This document shows positions 1 through 8,888 of a DNA stretch of 64,000 nucleotides, piece after piece (within the stretch, counting starts at the first letter, position 1; each line of letters opens with the position of its first letter). Both the position numbers and the translations under genes were made by a program. A model generated the notes under the pieces. It did no database searches and had not been told where the DNA came from. It saw only the letters and a list, made by a program, of their open reading frames with translations. The stretch comes from an uncultured Ruegeria sp. (GTDB lineage Bacteria; Pseudomonadota; Alphaproteobacteria; Rhodobacterales; Rhodobacteraceae): assembly GCF_947500045.1 (NCBI RefSeq), contig NZ_CANMQQ010000001.1, positions 496,001 to 560,000 of the forward strand, written 5' to 3'.

Positions 1-1224
1 TGGGAGGTCCTGCTGACCATGCGCAAGGCGCAATTCGGTGAGTCCCTGATGGCCGGTCTGGTCATCGTTGTCTTTGCCGTTGTGATCGACCGGATGAGCG
101 GCACTTTGGCGACTGAACGCAAACGCTATGACAAGCGCGTCGTTTGGGCGGTGCTGGGCTTTGCGGTTCTGTTCACTGCGGCCTTCTGGGCCTGGCTGCC
201 GAACCCGTCTGACCTGACCGTTCTGGACCCGATGGCTGGCGCGATTGACAGCAGCCTGACTGCGTTCACGCAGGCCAACGGGCCGTGGTTGGATGCGCTC
301 AAGAACAACTCACTCTTCTATGTATTGTTACCTCTGCGGATCGGTTTGGATCAGGCGGTTCTGCCGTTCACATGGGGGTTCCAGTGGACCCCGAGCATGA
401 GCTGGGGCTTGTTCGCCGCCGGTACGGTTGTTGCTCTGCTGATGGCGTGGCGTGGACATCTGACCGGCGGGTTGGTGGCTTTGATCCTGATCGGAATGCT
501 AGAAACTGGCATTGCCAACCTGCCTTGGCCCTTTGTTCTGACTGGCGCTGCGGCGTTGGGTTGGGTTGCGGGTGGCTGGCGTCTTGCCGCGCTTTCTGTG
601 GGGCTGCTTTGTACCATTCTCGTCTCGGGCTTGTGGGAGAGGGCGCTGCTGTCTCTCTACCTCAGCGGTGCTGCGGTATTCTCTTGCGCTGTACTGGGCG
701 GGTTGATCGGTTTGGCCAGTGCTGTCTGGAAACCAGTCTGGACTATTGTCCGCCCGATTTGCGACATGCTGCAGACGATCCCGCTGTTCGTGTTCCTGAT
801 CCCGGTGTTGATGGTCTTCCAGATCGGCGAGTTCTCGGCCTTCCTTGCGATTTGTGCCTATGCGATCGTCCCGATGATCCGCTACACGCGGCACGGGCTG
901 GTCAACACACCCGAGGAAATGATGGAGGCCGCCATTTCCAGCGGCGCGACCGAGTGGCAGATCATGCGTGACGTGCGTGCGCCCTATGCTGCTCCGACCA
1001 TCCTGCTGGGGTTGAACCAGACCATCCTCTATGCCTTCGCGATGCTGGTGATCGCAGCGCTGATCGGCACCACCGGTCTGGGCCAGTCAATTTATCTGGC
1101 GCTGGGTCAGGCGGATGTCGGGCTTGGTATCTCGGCAGGGGCCGCCATGGCCATACTGGCTCTGATCGCCGATCGCATGGTGCAGGGCTTTGCCGAGGAA
1201 CGTCGCAAAGCGCTGGGCCTTTAA
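1..1224 (+). CDS. ProW-type glycine betaine/proline ABC transporter permease (5' end missing)
   Basis: Inner-membrane permease of an osmoprotectant (betaine/proline-type) ABC importer. The frame is open to the first base, so the gene begins outside the window; the ATG at 19 is probably internal. The visible start resembles the end of one permease domain (MAGLVIVVFAVVIDRM). A run of helices follows, then a second permease domain with an EAA-type cytoplasmic loop (EAAISSGATEWQIMRDV). This fits the fused, two-domain ProW layout common in Rhodobacteraceae. The substrate is inferred from the family only; the binding protein and ATPase would lie upstream. Confidence 0.8.
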   Translation, partial: WEVLLTMRKAQFGESLMAGLVIVVFAVVIDRMSGTLATERKRYDKRVVWAVLGFAVLFTAAFWAWLPNPSDLTVLDPMAGAIDSSLTAFTQANGPWLDALKNNSLFYVLLPLRIGLDQAVLPFTWGFQWTPSMSWGLFAAGTVVALLMAWRGHLTGGLVALILIGMLETGIANLPWPFVLTGAAALGWVAGGWRLAALSVGLLCTILVSGLWERALLSLYLSGAAVFSCAVLGGLIGLASAVWKPVWTIVRPICDMLQTIPLFVFLIPVLMVFQIGEFSAFLAICAYAIVPMIRYTRHGLVNTPEEMMEAAISSGATEWQIMRDVRAPYAAPTILLGLNQTILYAFAMLVIAALIGTTGLGQSIYLALGQADVGLGISAGAAMAILALIADRMVQGFAEERRKALGL

Positions 1225-1233
1225 GGCAGGGCA

Positions 1234-1251
1234 GGGGCGGGCAACCGCCCC
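1234..1251 (+). terminator. GC-rich stem-loop after the ABC permease
   Basis: A perfect 7-bp stem (GGGGCGG/CCGCCCC) with a GCAA tetraloop starts ten bases after the permease stop. No T-run follows, so it may be a weak terminator or an mRNA 3' end stabiliser rather than a strong intrinsic terminator. Confidence 0.4.
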
Positions 1252-1327
1252 AAACCCTACTTGATTTCGGACAAAGACCTGTGCCTCTGGCTGACCTAAG
1301 CCCGTGGCAACATGTTCGGAGGTTAAC

Positions 1328-1993
1328 ATGACCGGTTGGGGCCTATTCCTCGCGGCACTTGCCGCTTTCCTGCTGACCCATATGATCCCGGCGCGCCCCG
1401 CAGTGCGTGGCTGGTTGATCGGCACGCTTGGCCGTACGGGATATTTCGCCGCTTATTCACTGGTATCTCTGGCGGTTTTGGGCTGGCTGATCATCGCCGC
1501 TGCTAATGCGCCCTATGTTGAGGTGATCCCGCCGCTTATCCTTTTTCGCTGGCTACCTGTGCTGATCATGCCCGTCGTTTGCTGGTTGGCCATAGCAGGC
1601 CTGTCGATCCAAAACCCGTTTTCATTTGGCGGGCTGGGGCACCAACCTTTCGACCCAGCAAACCCCGGTATTCTGCGCACCACACGCCATCCGATCCTTT
1701 TGGCACTGCTGCTGTGGGCTGTCGCCCACCTGCTGGCAAATGGCAGCCTGTCGCATGTTATCTTGTTTGGCTTGTTCGCGGGTTTCGCTGGGATGGGCAT
1801 GGTGCTGATCGACCGTCGTAATGTGCGGGTTATGGGCCCGGAATGGCACCGCCTGTCCCGCAACACAGCGCGCCTGTCCCTGCGTGCGCCGCTCCCTTGG
1901 CCACGCCCTTGGGTTTGGCTGACGGCCATCGCCACATATGCGGTGGTTTTTCATCTGCACGAAGCTGTGATCGGACTTTCTCCGCTGCCCTAA
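1328..1993 (+). CDS. NnrU-family integral membrane protein
   Basis: A 221-residue protein with about six hydrophobic segments. It resembles the NnrU family, named after a gene linked to nitric oxide/nitrite metabolism in alphaproteobacteria; biochemical function is not settled. Family-like features include the N-terminal segment (THMIPARPAVR) and the central PGILRTTRHPILLALLLWA stretch. The ATG at 1328 is chosen because CGGAGG lies just before it; an upstream in-frame GTG at 1304 lacks such a site. It is followed closely by a DUF2478 gene, and no denitrification gene is next to it. Confidence 0.8.
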   Translation: MTGWGLFLAALAAFLLTHMIPARPAVRGWLIGTLGRTGYFAAYSLVSLAVLGWLIIAAANAPYVEVIPPLILFRWLPVLIMPVVCWLAIAGLSIQNPFSFGGLGHQPFDPANPGILRTTRHPILLALLLWAVAHLLANGSLSHVILFGLFAGFAGMGMVLIDRRNVRVMGPEWHRLSRNTARLSLRAPLPWPRPWVWLTAIATYAVVFHLHEAVIGLSPLP

Positions 1994-2064
1994 CGCACAA
2001 GAGTGGCCGAACTGCCCGGCCCGTGCTATCTGATCCATCACCATTCGAAATCTTGAGGTCTAAA

Positions 2065-2589
2065 ATGCATCTGGCCTATGTCACAACCACCGATCGCGGC
2101 GCGACAGACCGCCTGCTCAGCGCCTTTGCCGAGGCTTTGACAGACGCGGGGACGCCGTTGGCCGGTGTGGTGCAAACCAACACCGAATGTGCCGACGGGT
2201 ATAAGTGCGATATGGACCTGAAGGTGCTGCCCACCGGTGAAACCATTCGCATCTCACAATCACTTGGCAAGAACGCACGCGGCTGCCGTCTGGACCCGGC
2301 CGAACTTGAGCGGGCGGTGGGGTTGGTGACCCAGTCGCTGAACAATGCTCCGCGATTGCTGATCATCAACAAGTTCGGCAAGCACGAAGCCGATGGGCGT
2401 GGATTTCGCCCAATTATCGCGGACGCGTTAGAGCGCGGGATTCCAGTGTTGGTGGGTCTCAACCAGTTGAATATCGAACGGTTTCAGGAATTCGCCGACG
2501 GCATGGCCGACGCACTTGAACCGGACATCGATCGCTTGACGGATTGGCTTGGTAGCCTCAGCCAAATTGAAACGCAGCAGACCGCCTGA
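2065..2589 (+). CDS. DUF2478 family protein (putative nucleotide-binding)
   Basis: A 174-residue soluble protein resembling the DUF2478 family, related to THEP1-like nucleoside triphosphatases and often found near molybdate transport genes. Family-like features are the opening strand (LAYVTTTDRGATDRLLSAFA), the segment LLIINKFGKHEADGRGFRP and the phrase GIPVLVGLN. I see no canonical Walker A motif. The ATG at 2065 has TTGAGG upstream; a longer reading from 1843 would overlap the preceding gene and is rejected. No molybdenum gene is visible in the window, so its role is unknown. Confidence 0.7.
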   Translation: MHLAYVTTTDRGATDRLLSAFAEALTDAGTPLAGVVQTNTECADGYKCDMDLKVLPTGETIRISQSLGKNARGCRLDPAELERAVGLVTQSLNNAPRLLIINKFGKHEADGRGFRPIIADALERGIPVLVGLNQLNIERFQEFADGMADALEPDIDRLTDWLGSLSQIETQQTA

Positions 2590-2747
2590 TTACCCGAAAC
2601 TGGTCGCTGTACCGAATGCCCTTCGAGGCCTACACGAGAACGTGAAAAAAACTGGACATGACCCGTTGCATCGGGTCTAGCTTCGGCCAGGGAAGCAATC
2701 CGGCCGTCTGAAAGCGTAAAGACACGCCGGTTTATTCGGGGCGTATC

Positions 2748-4190
2748 ATGAGCCATCCCCTGACAGGTTCGTACCCTTCGCCATCCAATGATTCCGGTCG
2801 GATCGGGTCGTTGGTGGAAACCGACACATTTTGGCTTTGGCTGTTCGGCGGCTATTTCATACTGCACGTCGGCGTGCGGCTTGCAACCGGCGGAGCGCTG
2901 GGTCTGGATGAAGCCGAGATCCTGCTGGATGCCCGCGAATTGAGCTGGGGATACGGACCGCAACTGCCGCTTTACGTCTGGCTGCAATGGCTGGTTTTTC
3001 AGATCACGGGCCCTGGGTTGCTTGGGCTGTCATTGCTGAAGAACGGAATATTGCTGGCGACGGTAACTGCGCTTTATCTGACAATTCGAACCAGACAAAA
3101 TCCGGTAGTTGCGGGGATTTCGATCCTGTCCTTGTTGATGCTTTATCAGTTCAGCTGGGAATCACAGCGCGCCTTGACGCATACGGTGCTCGCCAATCTA
3201 TGCTCGGTCCTGAGTTTCGCGGTGATCTGGGGCCTGATCCGAAACCCCACGACAAGGGGGTATGTTCTGCTCGGGGTGGTTATGGCGGCAGGCGGGCTAT
3301 CCAAATACAACTATTCCATCGCGCTAATCGCCATACTTCTCGCAGCCCTTAGCTACCCTGAGACGCGTAAACCCTTTTTGTCAGCCCGAATTTTGCTGTC
3401 AGCCGGACTCGCAGCCCTGCTGATGTCGACCCCCATGATGTGGATCCTGAACAATCAGGCCATAGCGTTTGAGAGCGTGCGCAAACTCGACATGGCTGAT
3501 GACGGGCTCACACTGATGACCACCGCGCAGGGCTTGGCCGAGCTTGTCTTGGCTGCCTTGGGGTTCGTGGCGCTGTTGCTGTTGGTCATGGGGTTTCTCT
3601 GGCTGGTCCACCGGCGGCAGGCGACGTCAATCGCGGCCGATGATCTTCTACGTTTCATGTTGCGAACCGTGTTTTGGGCATTGGTTCTGATGGGGCTGCT
3701 TGTGATCATCAGCGGCACAACCAATGTAAAAGACCGCTGGCTGCAACCATCTTTGCTGTTTGCTGGTCCAGCGATTGTGCTTTGGCTTTCCCCAAAGATT
3801 AGACAGTCCGGTATACGCCGATTCAGCCAGATCAGCGCCGGGCTGGCCGTTTTGATCGTCATGGGTATGCTGCATCATAACCTTGCCGGGAACGCCAAGC
3901 GGGCCGCCCCATTCGCCGTGCTTACACCACAAATATTAGAACAGACCCCACCCGAAAGCATGATCGTCGCCCATAACTGGCTCGCGGGTAATATGGCCTA
4001 TCTGGCCCCTGATCGGCCAATTCATAGCGACCGGGATATGAGCCTGACTGGCCCGATTTTGCGGGTTTGGGAGGTGGGCCGGAAGGCCCCCAAAGACATC
4101 GACCCGGCCAGTGTTGTGACGTTGACAGCCCCTTATCGATTTGACGACGGCGAAGTGATGTCGCTGTCCTTCGCCCCGGCCATAAAGTAG
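2748..4190 (+). CDS. GT39/ArnT-like membrane glycosyltransferase
   Basis: A 480-residue polytopic membrane protein with about ten hydrophobic segments, of the dolichyl-phosphate-mannose/ArnT-like superfamily. The first external loop holds the acidic pair typical of these enzymes (GLDEAEILLDARELSWGYG) followed by PLYVWLQ. Such enzymes transfer a sugar from a polyprenyl-phosphate donor to an acceptor on the periplasmic side. Donor and acceptor cannot be told from sequence. It stands alone between a DUF2478 gene and a convergent LacI-type regulator; the nearest envelope polysaccharide genes lie some 30 kb away. Confidence 0.75.
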   Translation: MSHPLTGSYPSPSNDSGRIGSLVETDTFWLWLFGGYFILHVGVRLATGGALGLDEAEILLDARELSWGYGPQLPLYVWLQWLVFQITGPGLLGLSLLKNGILLATVTALYLTIRTRQNPVVAGISILSLLMLYQFSWESQRALTHTVLANLCSVLSFAVIWGLIRNPTTRGYVLLGVVMAAGGLSKYNYSIALIAILLAALSYPETRKPFLSARILLSAGLAALLMSTPMMWILNNQAIAFESVRKLDMADDGLTLMTTAQGLAELVLAALGFVALLLLVMGFLWLVHRRQATSIAADDLLRFMLRTVFWALVLMGLLVIISGTTNVKDRWLQPSLLFAGPAIVLWLSPKIRQSGIRRFSQISAGLAVLIVMGMLHHNLAGNAKRAAPFAVLTPQILEQTPPESMIVAHNWLAGNMAYLAPDRPIHSDRDMSLTGPILRVWEVGRKAPKDIDPASVVTLTAPYRFDDGEVMSLSFAPAIK

Positions 4191-4397
4191 ATTTTCTTAT
4201 TCTTAAGCTGTGCAGGAAAGCCGCCTAGAGCGTCAGATGCTTAACTACCCGACCAGAAAGTTGCAAAACCGGGTGCTTCGTTACTGCGTTTTGCCCACCT
4301 CTGAGCGGGCATTCCTTGGGCGAAACCGCGTGAGATGCTCTCCGTTCAAAGGGTATCCAGTATCACTGATTGGGGCGGAAGTCTTCTGATCCCATCG

Positions 4398-5426
4398 TCA
4401 GGAAAGATCCGGGGCGGCGGCTAAAGAATGACGAATGACAAGCCTGGTATTTATGCAAATCGAACGCCCTTCGGATTTACCTTCAACCATTGCGATCAAT
4501 TCAAGCGCTGCCTTGCGTCCCATTTCGCGATGTGGAACATGAACGGTGGTCAGGGCCGGGCTTACAATTTCTGCTAATTCGATGTCATCGAAACCGGTTA
4601 TCGAAACCTGATCGGGGATTTGAATGCTAAGCCTGTGTGCCTCGCGCAGGGCTCCGGCGGCAAGTACATCATTGCCGCAAATCACCGCCGTCGGCCTTGG
4701 CCTGACGTCCATGAGCTGCCTAAAGGCGTCGGCACCCTTCTCAATGTCGTATGTCGTTTCAATCAGTGTCAACGCGTCCGCGTCGAGATCGTTATCAGCC
4801 ATGGCCTGTTTGACGCCCTCGACCCTACTTTGTGCACGGTCATTGCCTTGTGTTTTTCCTGAGATCATTGCGATCCGTCGGTGGCCAACTGAAATCACCC
4901 TCTGGGCCAGTTCCCCCATGGCATCCGTGTTGCTGAAACCGACCGAAGGTCGCGGCATCGTTGGATCGTAGGACCACGCAACCAGCGAGGGAATCTGGTG
5001 CTGTTCGAGATACTTGTAGATACCTGCGTCCCGCGCAAACCCAATCAGCAGCAACCCGTCCGCGCCACGGGCGACGAGGGCGCGTATCTGTTCTTGCTCG
5101 ATATCAGGGTCGTAGGCAGAGCTGGACACCAGGAGCGTATATCCACTCTCGCGAAGCTGATCCTGAAACTCCTGCAGCCCGCGCGCAAAGATCGCGTTGT
5201 CCATCGTTGGTATTATTGCACCGATCGTAAAGCTTCGATTCGCCGCCATAACGCGGGCTGCGAAATTCGGCGTGTAACCCAACGATTCGACCGCGTGCAT
5301 AACGCGCTTGCGGGTGGATTCGATCACCTGTTTGGGTGAGTTCAAGCAGCGCGAGACCGTCGCGGTCGAAACACCCGCCGCCTTTGCGACGTCGTTAAGT
5401 GTCGGAGCTGAGCGGGTTTTTCCCAT
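4398..5426 (-). CDS. LacI-family transcriptional regulator of the adjacent sulfonate operon
   Basis: A 342-residue LacI/GalR-type regulator. The N-terminal helix-turn-helix and hinge helix are clear (TLNDVAKAAGVSTATVSRCL, then SLGYTPNFAARVM). The ligand-binding domain starts around residue 60 and includes VICGNDVLAAGAL and VSITGFDDIELAEIVSP near the C-terminus. It is transcribed away from the TRAP/HpsN operon, and two LacI-type palindromes lie between the two starts. The inferred role is repression of the operon, and perhaps of itself, relieved by a pathway compound such as DHPS or a breakdown product. The inducer is not determinable here. Confidence 0.9.
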   Translation of the reverse strand: MGKTRSAPTLNDVAKAAGVSTATVSRCLNSPKQVIESTRKRVMHAVESLGYTPNFAARVMAANRSFTIGAIIPTMDNAIFARGLQEFQDQLRESGYTLLVSSSAYDPDIEQEQIRALVARGADGLLLIGFARDAGIYKYLEQHQIPSLVAWSYDPTMPRPSVGFSNTDAMGELAQRVISVGHRRIAMISGKTQGNDRAQSRVEGVKQAMADNDLDADALTLIETTYDIEKGADAFRQLMDVRPRPTAVICGNDVLAAGALREAHRLSIQIPDQVSITGFDDIELAEIVSPALTTVHVPHREMGRKAALELIAMVEGKSEGRSICINTRLVIRHSLAAAPDLS

Positions 5427-5489
5427 GCGGTGCCTGCGGTTTATCTGAAATCCGTCTTATCACAAAAAAGCATATTTGCCATCCATTCA

Positions 5490-5524
5490 TGTAAGCGCTT
5501 GCATTATGAATGTAAGCGCTTACA
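5490..5524. promoter_or_regulatory. Twin LacI-family operators
   Basis: Two 14-bp LacI-type palindromes lie between the divergent LacI gene and the TRAP operon. They are TGTAAGCGCTTGCA (5490-5503, one mismatch) and TGTAAGCGCTTACA (5511-5524, perfect). Their centres are 21 bp apart, about two helical turns, so two dimers could bind the same face. The core AAGCGCTT matches the usual LacI-family half-site pattern. They end about 35 bp before the first small ORF. Confidence 0.88.
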
Positions 5525-5558
5525 AATATGTTTGAGATAACAAACTGGGATTTTTGTG

Positions 5559-5744
5559 ATGTTTCTCTGGGCCTCCGCCGCCGTATTTGCCGTGTTCTTT
5601 GCCAATGTGGCCTTGGGCGCCTTCGGCGGTGGTGGGTTTTTGGGAGATGTCGGCGAGATGCTGGTTCTGTTCGCTGCCTCGATTTTGTTCGTGATGGCCA
5701 TTCTCAAGCAAGAGGCTGACCACAAAAACAAAAACGGCAGCTGA
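5559..5744 (+). CDS. Small two-helix membrane protein, first gene of the TRAP operon
   Basis: A 61-residue protein made of two hydrophobic segments, about residues 2-24 and 30-48, separated by a glycine-rich turn (GAFGGGGFLGDVGEM), with a charged tail. It is the first gene after the LacI operators and ends 22 bp before the TRAP binding-protein gene. I do not recognise a named family. By position it may be a small accessory subunit of the transporter. The ATG at 5559 is preferred to the GTG just before it. Confidence 0.65.
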   Translation: MFLWASAAVFAVFFANVALGAFGGGGFLGDVGEMLVLFAASILFVMAILKQEADHKNKNGS

Positions 5745-5766
5745 CTGATTTCATGGGAGGAAGACA

Positions 5767-6912
5767 ATGACTAATGGCAAGGATGGCCTCAAATCTGCTG
5801 AGCGCCGGAATTTTCTGAAACTGGCCACAACGGGCTCGTTCACTGCGGCACTCGTGGCTGGCGCCGGAGGGATACTGTGGTCATCAGAGGCGGCAGCACA
5901 GACCGCCAAGGAAGAAAGCGAGCGCGAAAAAGCCGCCGAGCACGTAATGACTGTTGCCACGGCATACGTCATGGGCGCGTCGCGCAGCTATCCGATCATG
6001 CAATTGGATCTGAAAGAAAACATCCAGAACGCGACTAATGGCAAGGTTTACGTCAAATTGGCCCCCGGTGGGCAGTTGGGCGCGGGTGGAGCACTGGTTC
6101 AGAAGGTCCAGGGTGGCACCATTCAGGCGGCGCAGCATTCGCTGTCGAATTTCGCCCCCTTTGCGTCAACCGTCGATCTGATCAACATGCCGTATCTTTG
6201 CGGCTCGAACCAGCGGTTCACAAACCTTGTGCATTCGGACACATGGAAAAACGAAGTTCATCCCAAGGTCGAGGCCGCCGGGTTCAAGGCCTTGTTCTAC
6301 GTTGTAATTGACCCGCGTGTTGTCGCCGTGCGGCAGGGTGGAAATGCCATTATGACCCCGTCTGACATGAGCGGTGTGAAATTCCGCGTGCCGGGATCAA
6401 AAATGCTACAGCAGTATTATCGGATGGCTGGCGCGAACCCCACTCCGGTTGCCTGGGGTGAGACACCATCGGCGATCAAGCAAGGTGTGGCGGATGCGCT
6501 CGACCCGTCGGTTGGCGCGCTTTATGTCTTTGGGTTCAAAGACATTCTTAGCAATGTTACCTTCACGCAGGCGGTTCCTGACAGTCAGGTCTATTCCTGT
6601 AACCTTGAATGGTTCAATTCAATGCCAGCCGACGTACAGGACGGAATCATGTGGGGCTCGGAAATGACCAGCCATCAGAATCTGGCCAAAGTTCCTTCGG
6701 CTCGGGCCTTTGCAATGGCAGAGCTGAACAAAGCAGGCGTTCAATTCCATTCGCTGTCTGACGATCAACTGGCCGAGTGGCAAGATGCCGGAGGCTACCA
6801 GCGCTCGGAATGGGACCCCTTCAAGACCGAACTGGCAGGCTCGATGGAGAATTTCGACAAGCTGGTCGAAGCGGCCGGTACGCAGGGCAAGTACTACGTC
6901 AACGACGCGTAA
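5767..6912 (+). CDS. TRAP transporter substrate-binding protein (DctP family), probable sulfonate binder
   Basis: A 381-residue periplasmic binding protein of a TRAP transporter. The N-terminus carries a twin-arginine-like motif (AERRNFLKLATTG) followed by a hydrophobic stretch and an Ala-rich cleavage region near residue 45 (EAAAQTAKE), so Tat export of a folded protein is likely. The DctP ligand region is seen in GVKFRVPGSKM, whose arginine usually contacts the ligand carboxylate or, here by inference, the sulfonate. GGAGG lies upstream of the ATG. It begins a DctP-DctQ-DctM set followed by HpsN-type catabolic genes, which suggests DHPS as ligand (HpsK-like role). Confidence 0.88.
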   Translation: MTNGKDGLKSAERRNFLKLATTGSFTAALVAGAGGILWSSEAAAQTAKEESEREKAAEHVMTVATAYVMGASRSYPIMQLDLKENIQNATNGKVYVKLAPGGQLGAGGALVQKVQGGTIQAAQHSLSNFAPFASTVDLINMPYLCGSNQRFTNLVHSDTWKNEVHPKVEAAGFKALFYVVIDPRVVAVRQGGNAIMTPSDMSGVKFRVPGSKMLQQYYRMAGANPTPVAWGETPSAIKQGVADALDPSVGALYVFGFKDILSNVTFTQAVPDSQVYSCNLEWFNSMPADVQDGIMWGSEMTSHQNLAKVPSARAFAMAELNKAGVQFHSLSDDQLAEWQDAGGYQRSEWDPFKTELAGSMENFDKLVEAAGTQGKYYVNDA

Positions 6913-7023
6913 CTCAGTTGGGAGAGGGGCAGGACGCCCTTCGCCCTCTTCTCCACATTCAACCAGATGGCGGCGGTCCAGGTGGACCGGCATAGCTTTC
7001 GCTGTCAGGGACCGGGGCTGGAT

Positions 7024-7536
7024 ATGACCTTATTGCAAAAGATCGACCGCGATGCCGAACGCTGGTTGTTATTGGTGTTCTACGTAATGCTCGTCATTAC
7101 CATGGCGATCGAGGTGCTGCGGCGCGAGATTTTTGCGTTTTCCTCGATCTGGGGCGAAGAAATTGTTCGCTATTCTTTCATCTACCTCGCATGGATCGGA
7201 GCGGCGGCCGCGGTCAAGGAACGCGCCCATATCCGTATCGACGTGCTGATGCACTATATGGGGCAGCGCCCAAAGGCGGTTCTGTATATATTCGGCGATC
7301 TGGTGATGCTGGGTGTGGCGGTCATCGCGCTCTACTGGTCCTATGAGGCCGTTCACGTTTCAGCCAAATTCGGTTCGGTCACCGACGGGCTGCGGGTGTC
7401 CAAAGCCTGGTTTCTGATGGCAGTTCCAACCGGGTTCGGGCTGATGATCTGGCGCCTGATCCAATCCCTGATGCGCGATTTTAAATCCCTTCGTGACGGT
7501 ACACCCGTTTTCGAAGGCGACAAGCTGTTTGACTGA
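7024..7536 (+). CDS. TRAP transporter small permease subunit (DctQ family)
   Basis: A 170-residue membrane protein with four hydrophobic segments, the usual DctQ size and layout. Typical features are the segment FSSIWGEEIVRYSFIYLAWIG and the short loop ERAHIRIDVL between helices two and three. The ATG at 7024 fits the family length; the longer reading from 6967 adds a non-conserved extension. It lies 11 bp before the large permease gene. It would pair with DctM to drive sodium-coupled uptake of ligand delivered by the binding protein. Confidence 0.88.
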   Translation: MTLLQKIDRDAERWLLLVFYVMLVITMAIEVLRREIFAFSSIWGEEIVRYSFIYLAWIGAAAAVKERAHIRIDVLMHYMGQRPKAVLYIFGDLVMLGVAVIALYWSYEAVHVSAKFGSVTDGLRVSKAWFLMAVPTGFGLMIWRLIQSLMRDFKSLRDGTPVFEGDKLFD

Positions 7537-7547
7537 GGAGAACGCGA

Positions 7548-8876
7548 ATGCTCTGGAATTCCCTCAATCAAACGGTCGAGCTGGGTTGGGATTTTTATCT
7601 GCCCGTCATTCTATTCGTTGGCCTGATCGCATTGGCCGTTCCGGTTTGGGCCGCGATTGGCACCGCTGCAATTGTCATGCTGGTCATGTCTGGCGACCTT
7701 CCGTTGAGCGCGATTGGTGAAAGCCTGTTCACCGGCATCGACGCCTTTGCATTGACAGCGGTGCCGCTTTTCATCCTGACCGGAGATGTCCTTGTAAGGA
7801 CCGGGCTAAGCAAGAAGTTCCTTGATGTCGCAGAGGCGCTAACCTGTTGGACACGCGGCGGTTTCGGATCGGCCACGGTACTTGTCTGCGGAATGTTTGC
7901 TGCGATCTCCGGCTCTGACGCGGCGGGCGCGGCAGCGGTGGGGCGGATGACGATCGCGCGGCTCGTGGAAAGTGGATACCCACGACCCTATGCCTGTGCG
8001 TTGGTGGCTGCAGGGGCCTGTACCGGTATCCTGATCCCGCCCTCGATCGCATACATCATCATCGGTCTGGTGCTGGGTATCTCAGCCTCGACCCTGTTCC
8101 TGGCGGCGCTGATCCCCGGCATTGCGATTTTGGTTTCGATCCTGTTCACAAACATCATCATGAACCGGCTTTATGTCTATGAAACCGGGGGCAACATGGG
8201 CCTGGGCGAATGGTTTGGTAACCTTGGTCAGTCCCTGAAATCCGGCTGGTATGCGTTTATTGTACCCGGGATCATTTTCTACGGTATTTTCTCGGGCCGC
8301 CTGACCCCGACCGAAGCGGGCGCGACGGCGGTGGTTGTTACCATCGTGATGGGTTTCATTCTGGGCACTTTGAAGTTGTCTGATTTTCCGGCGATGCTGG
8401 TCAGTTCGGCCAAGGTGAATGGTGTGATCCTTCCAATCATCGCATTCTCTGCCCCGTTGGCAGAAGCACTGGCAATTATGGGCGTGCCGCAAGGTTTCGT
8501 GACGGCGGTCACAGGTCTGACCGATGATCCAATGCTGCTGATATTGCTGATGATCTGTATCCTGATCGCGGCAGGGTGCGTCATGGAAACAACGCCTAAC
8601 ATCGTCATCCTGGCCCCAATCCTGAAGCCATTGGCCGACAATATCGGAATGAATGAGATTCAGTTCTGTATCATGATGATCACCGCGCTGGGCGTCGGAT
8701 TCATCACACCTCCCTTGGGGTTGAACCTATTTGTTGTCTCCGGCATCACGGGTGAGTCCATCCTCAAGATCGCGGCACGCGCTATTCCATTCGTGCTGAC
8801 AATGTTGATTGTGGTGCTGTTGATTGCATACTTCCCGCCGATCTCGACCACGCTGCTTCCCGATATCTACAAATAG
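7548..8876 (+). CDS. TRAP transporter large permease subunit (DctM family)
   Basis: A 442-residue membrane protein of about twelve helices, the DctM-type transport subunit. Family signatures are PLFILTGDVLVRTGLSKK, the glycine/alanine-rich segment AISGSDAAGAAAVGRMTI, GILIPPSIAYIIIG, SGRLTPTEAGATAVV and the C-terminal FITPPLGLNLFVVSGI. Length and motif order are normal. GGAG precedes the ATG. With the two preceding genes it forms a complete TRAP system, and the catabolic genes begin 12 bp later. Confidence 0.92.
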   Translation: MLWNSLNQTVELGWDFYLPVILFVGLIALAVPVWAAIGTAAIVMLVMSGDLPLSAIGESLFTGIDAFALTAVPLFILTGDVLVRTGLSKKFLDVAEALTCWTRGGFGSATVLVCGMFAAISGSDAAGAAAVGRMTIARLVESGYPRPYACALVAAGACTGILIPPSIAYIIIGLVLGISASTLFLAALIPGIAILVSILFTNIIMNRLYVYETGGNMGLGEWFGNLGQSLKSGWYAFIVPGIIFYGIFSGRLTPTEAGATAVVVTIVMGFILGTLKLSDFPAMLVSSAKVNGVILPIIAFSAPLAEALAIMGVPQGFVTAVTGLTDDPMLLILLMICILIAAGCVMETTPNIVILAPILKPLADNIGMNEIQFCIMMITALGVGFITPPLGLNLFVVSGITGESILKIAARAIPFVLTMLIVVLLIAYFPPISTTLLPDIYK

Positions 8877-8888
8877 GATTTTCTGGCA

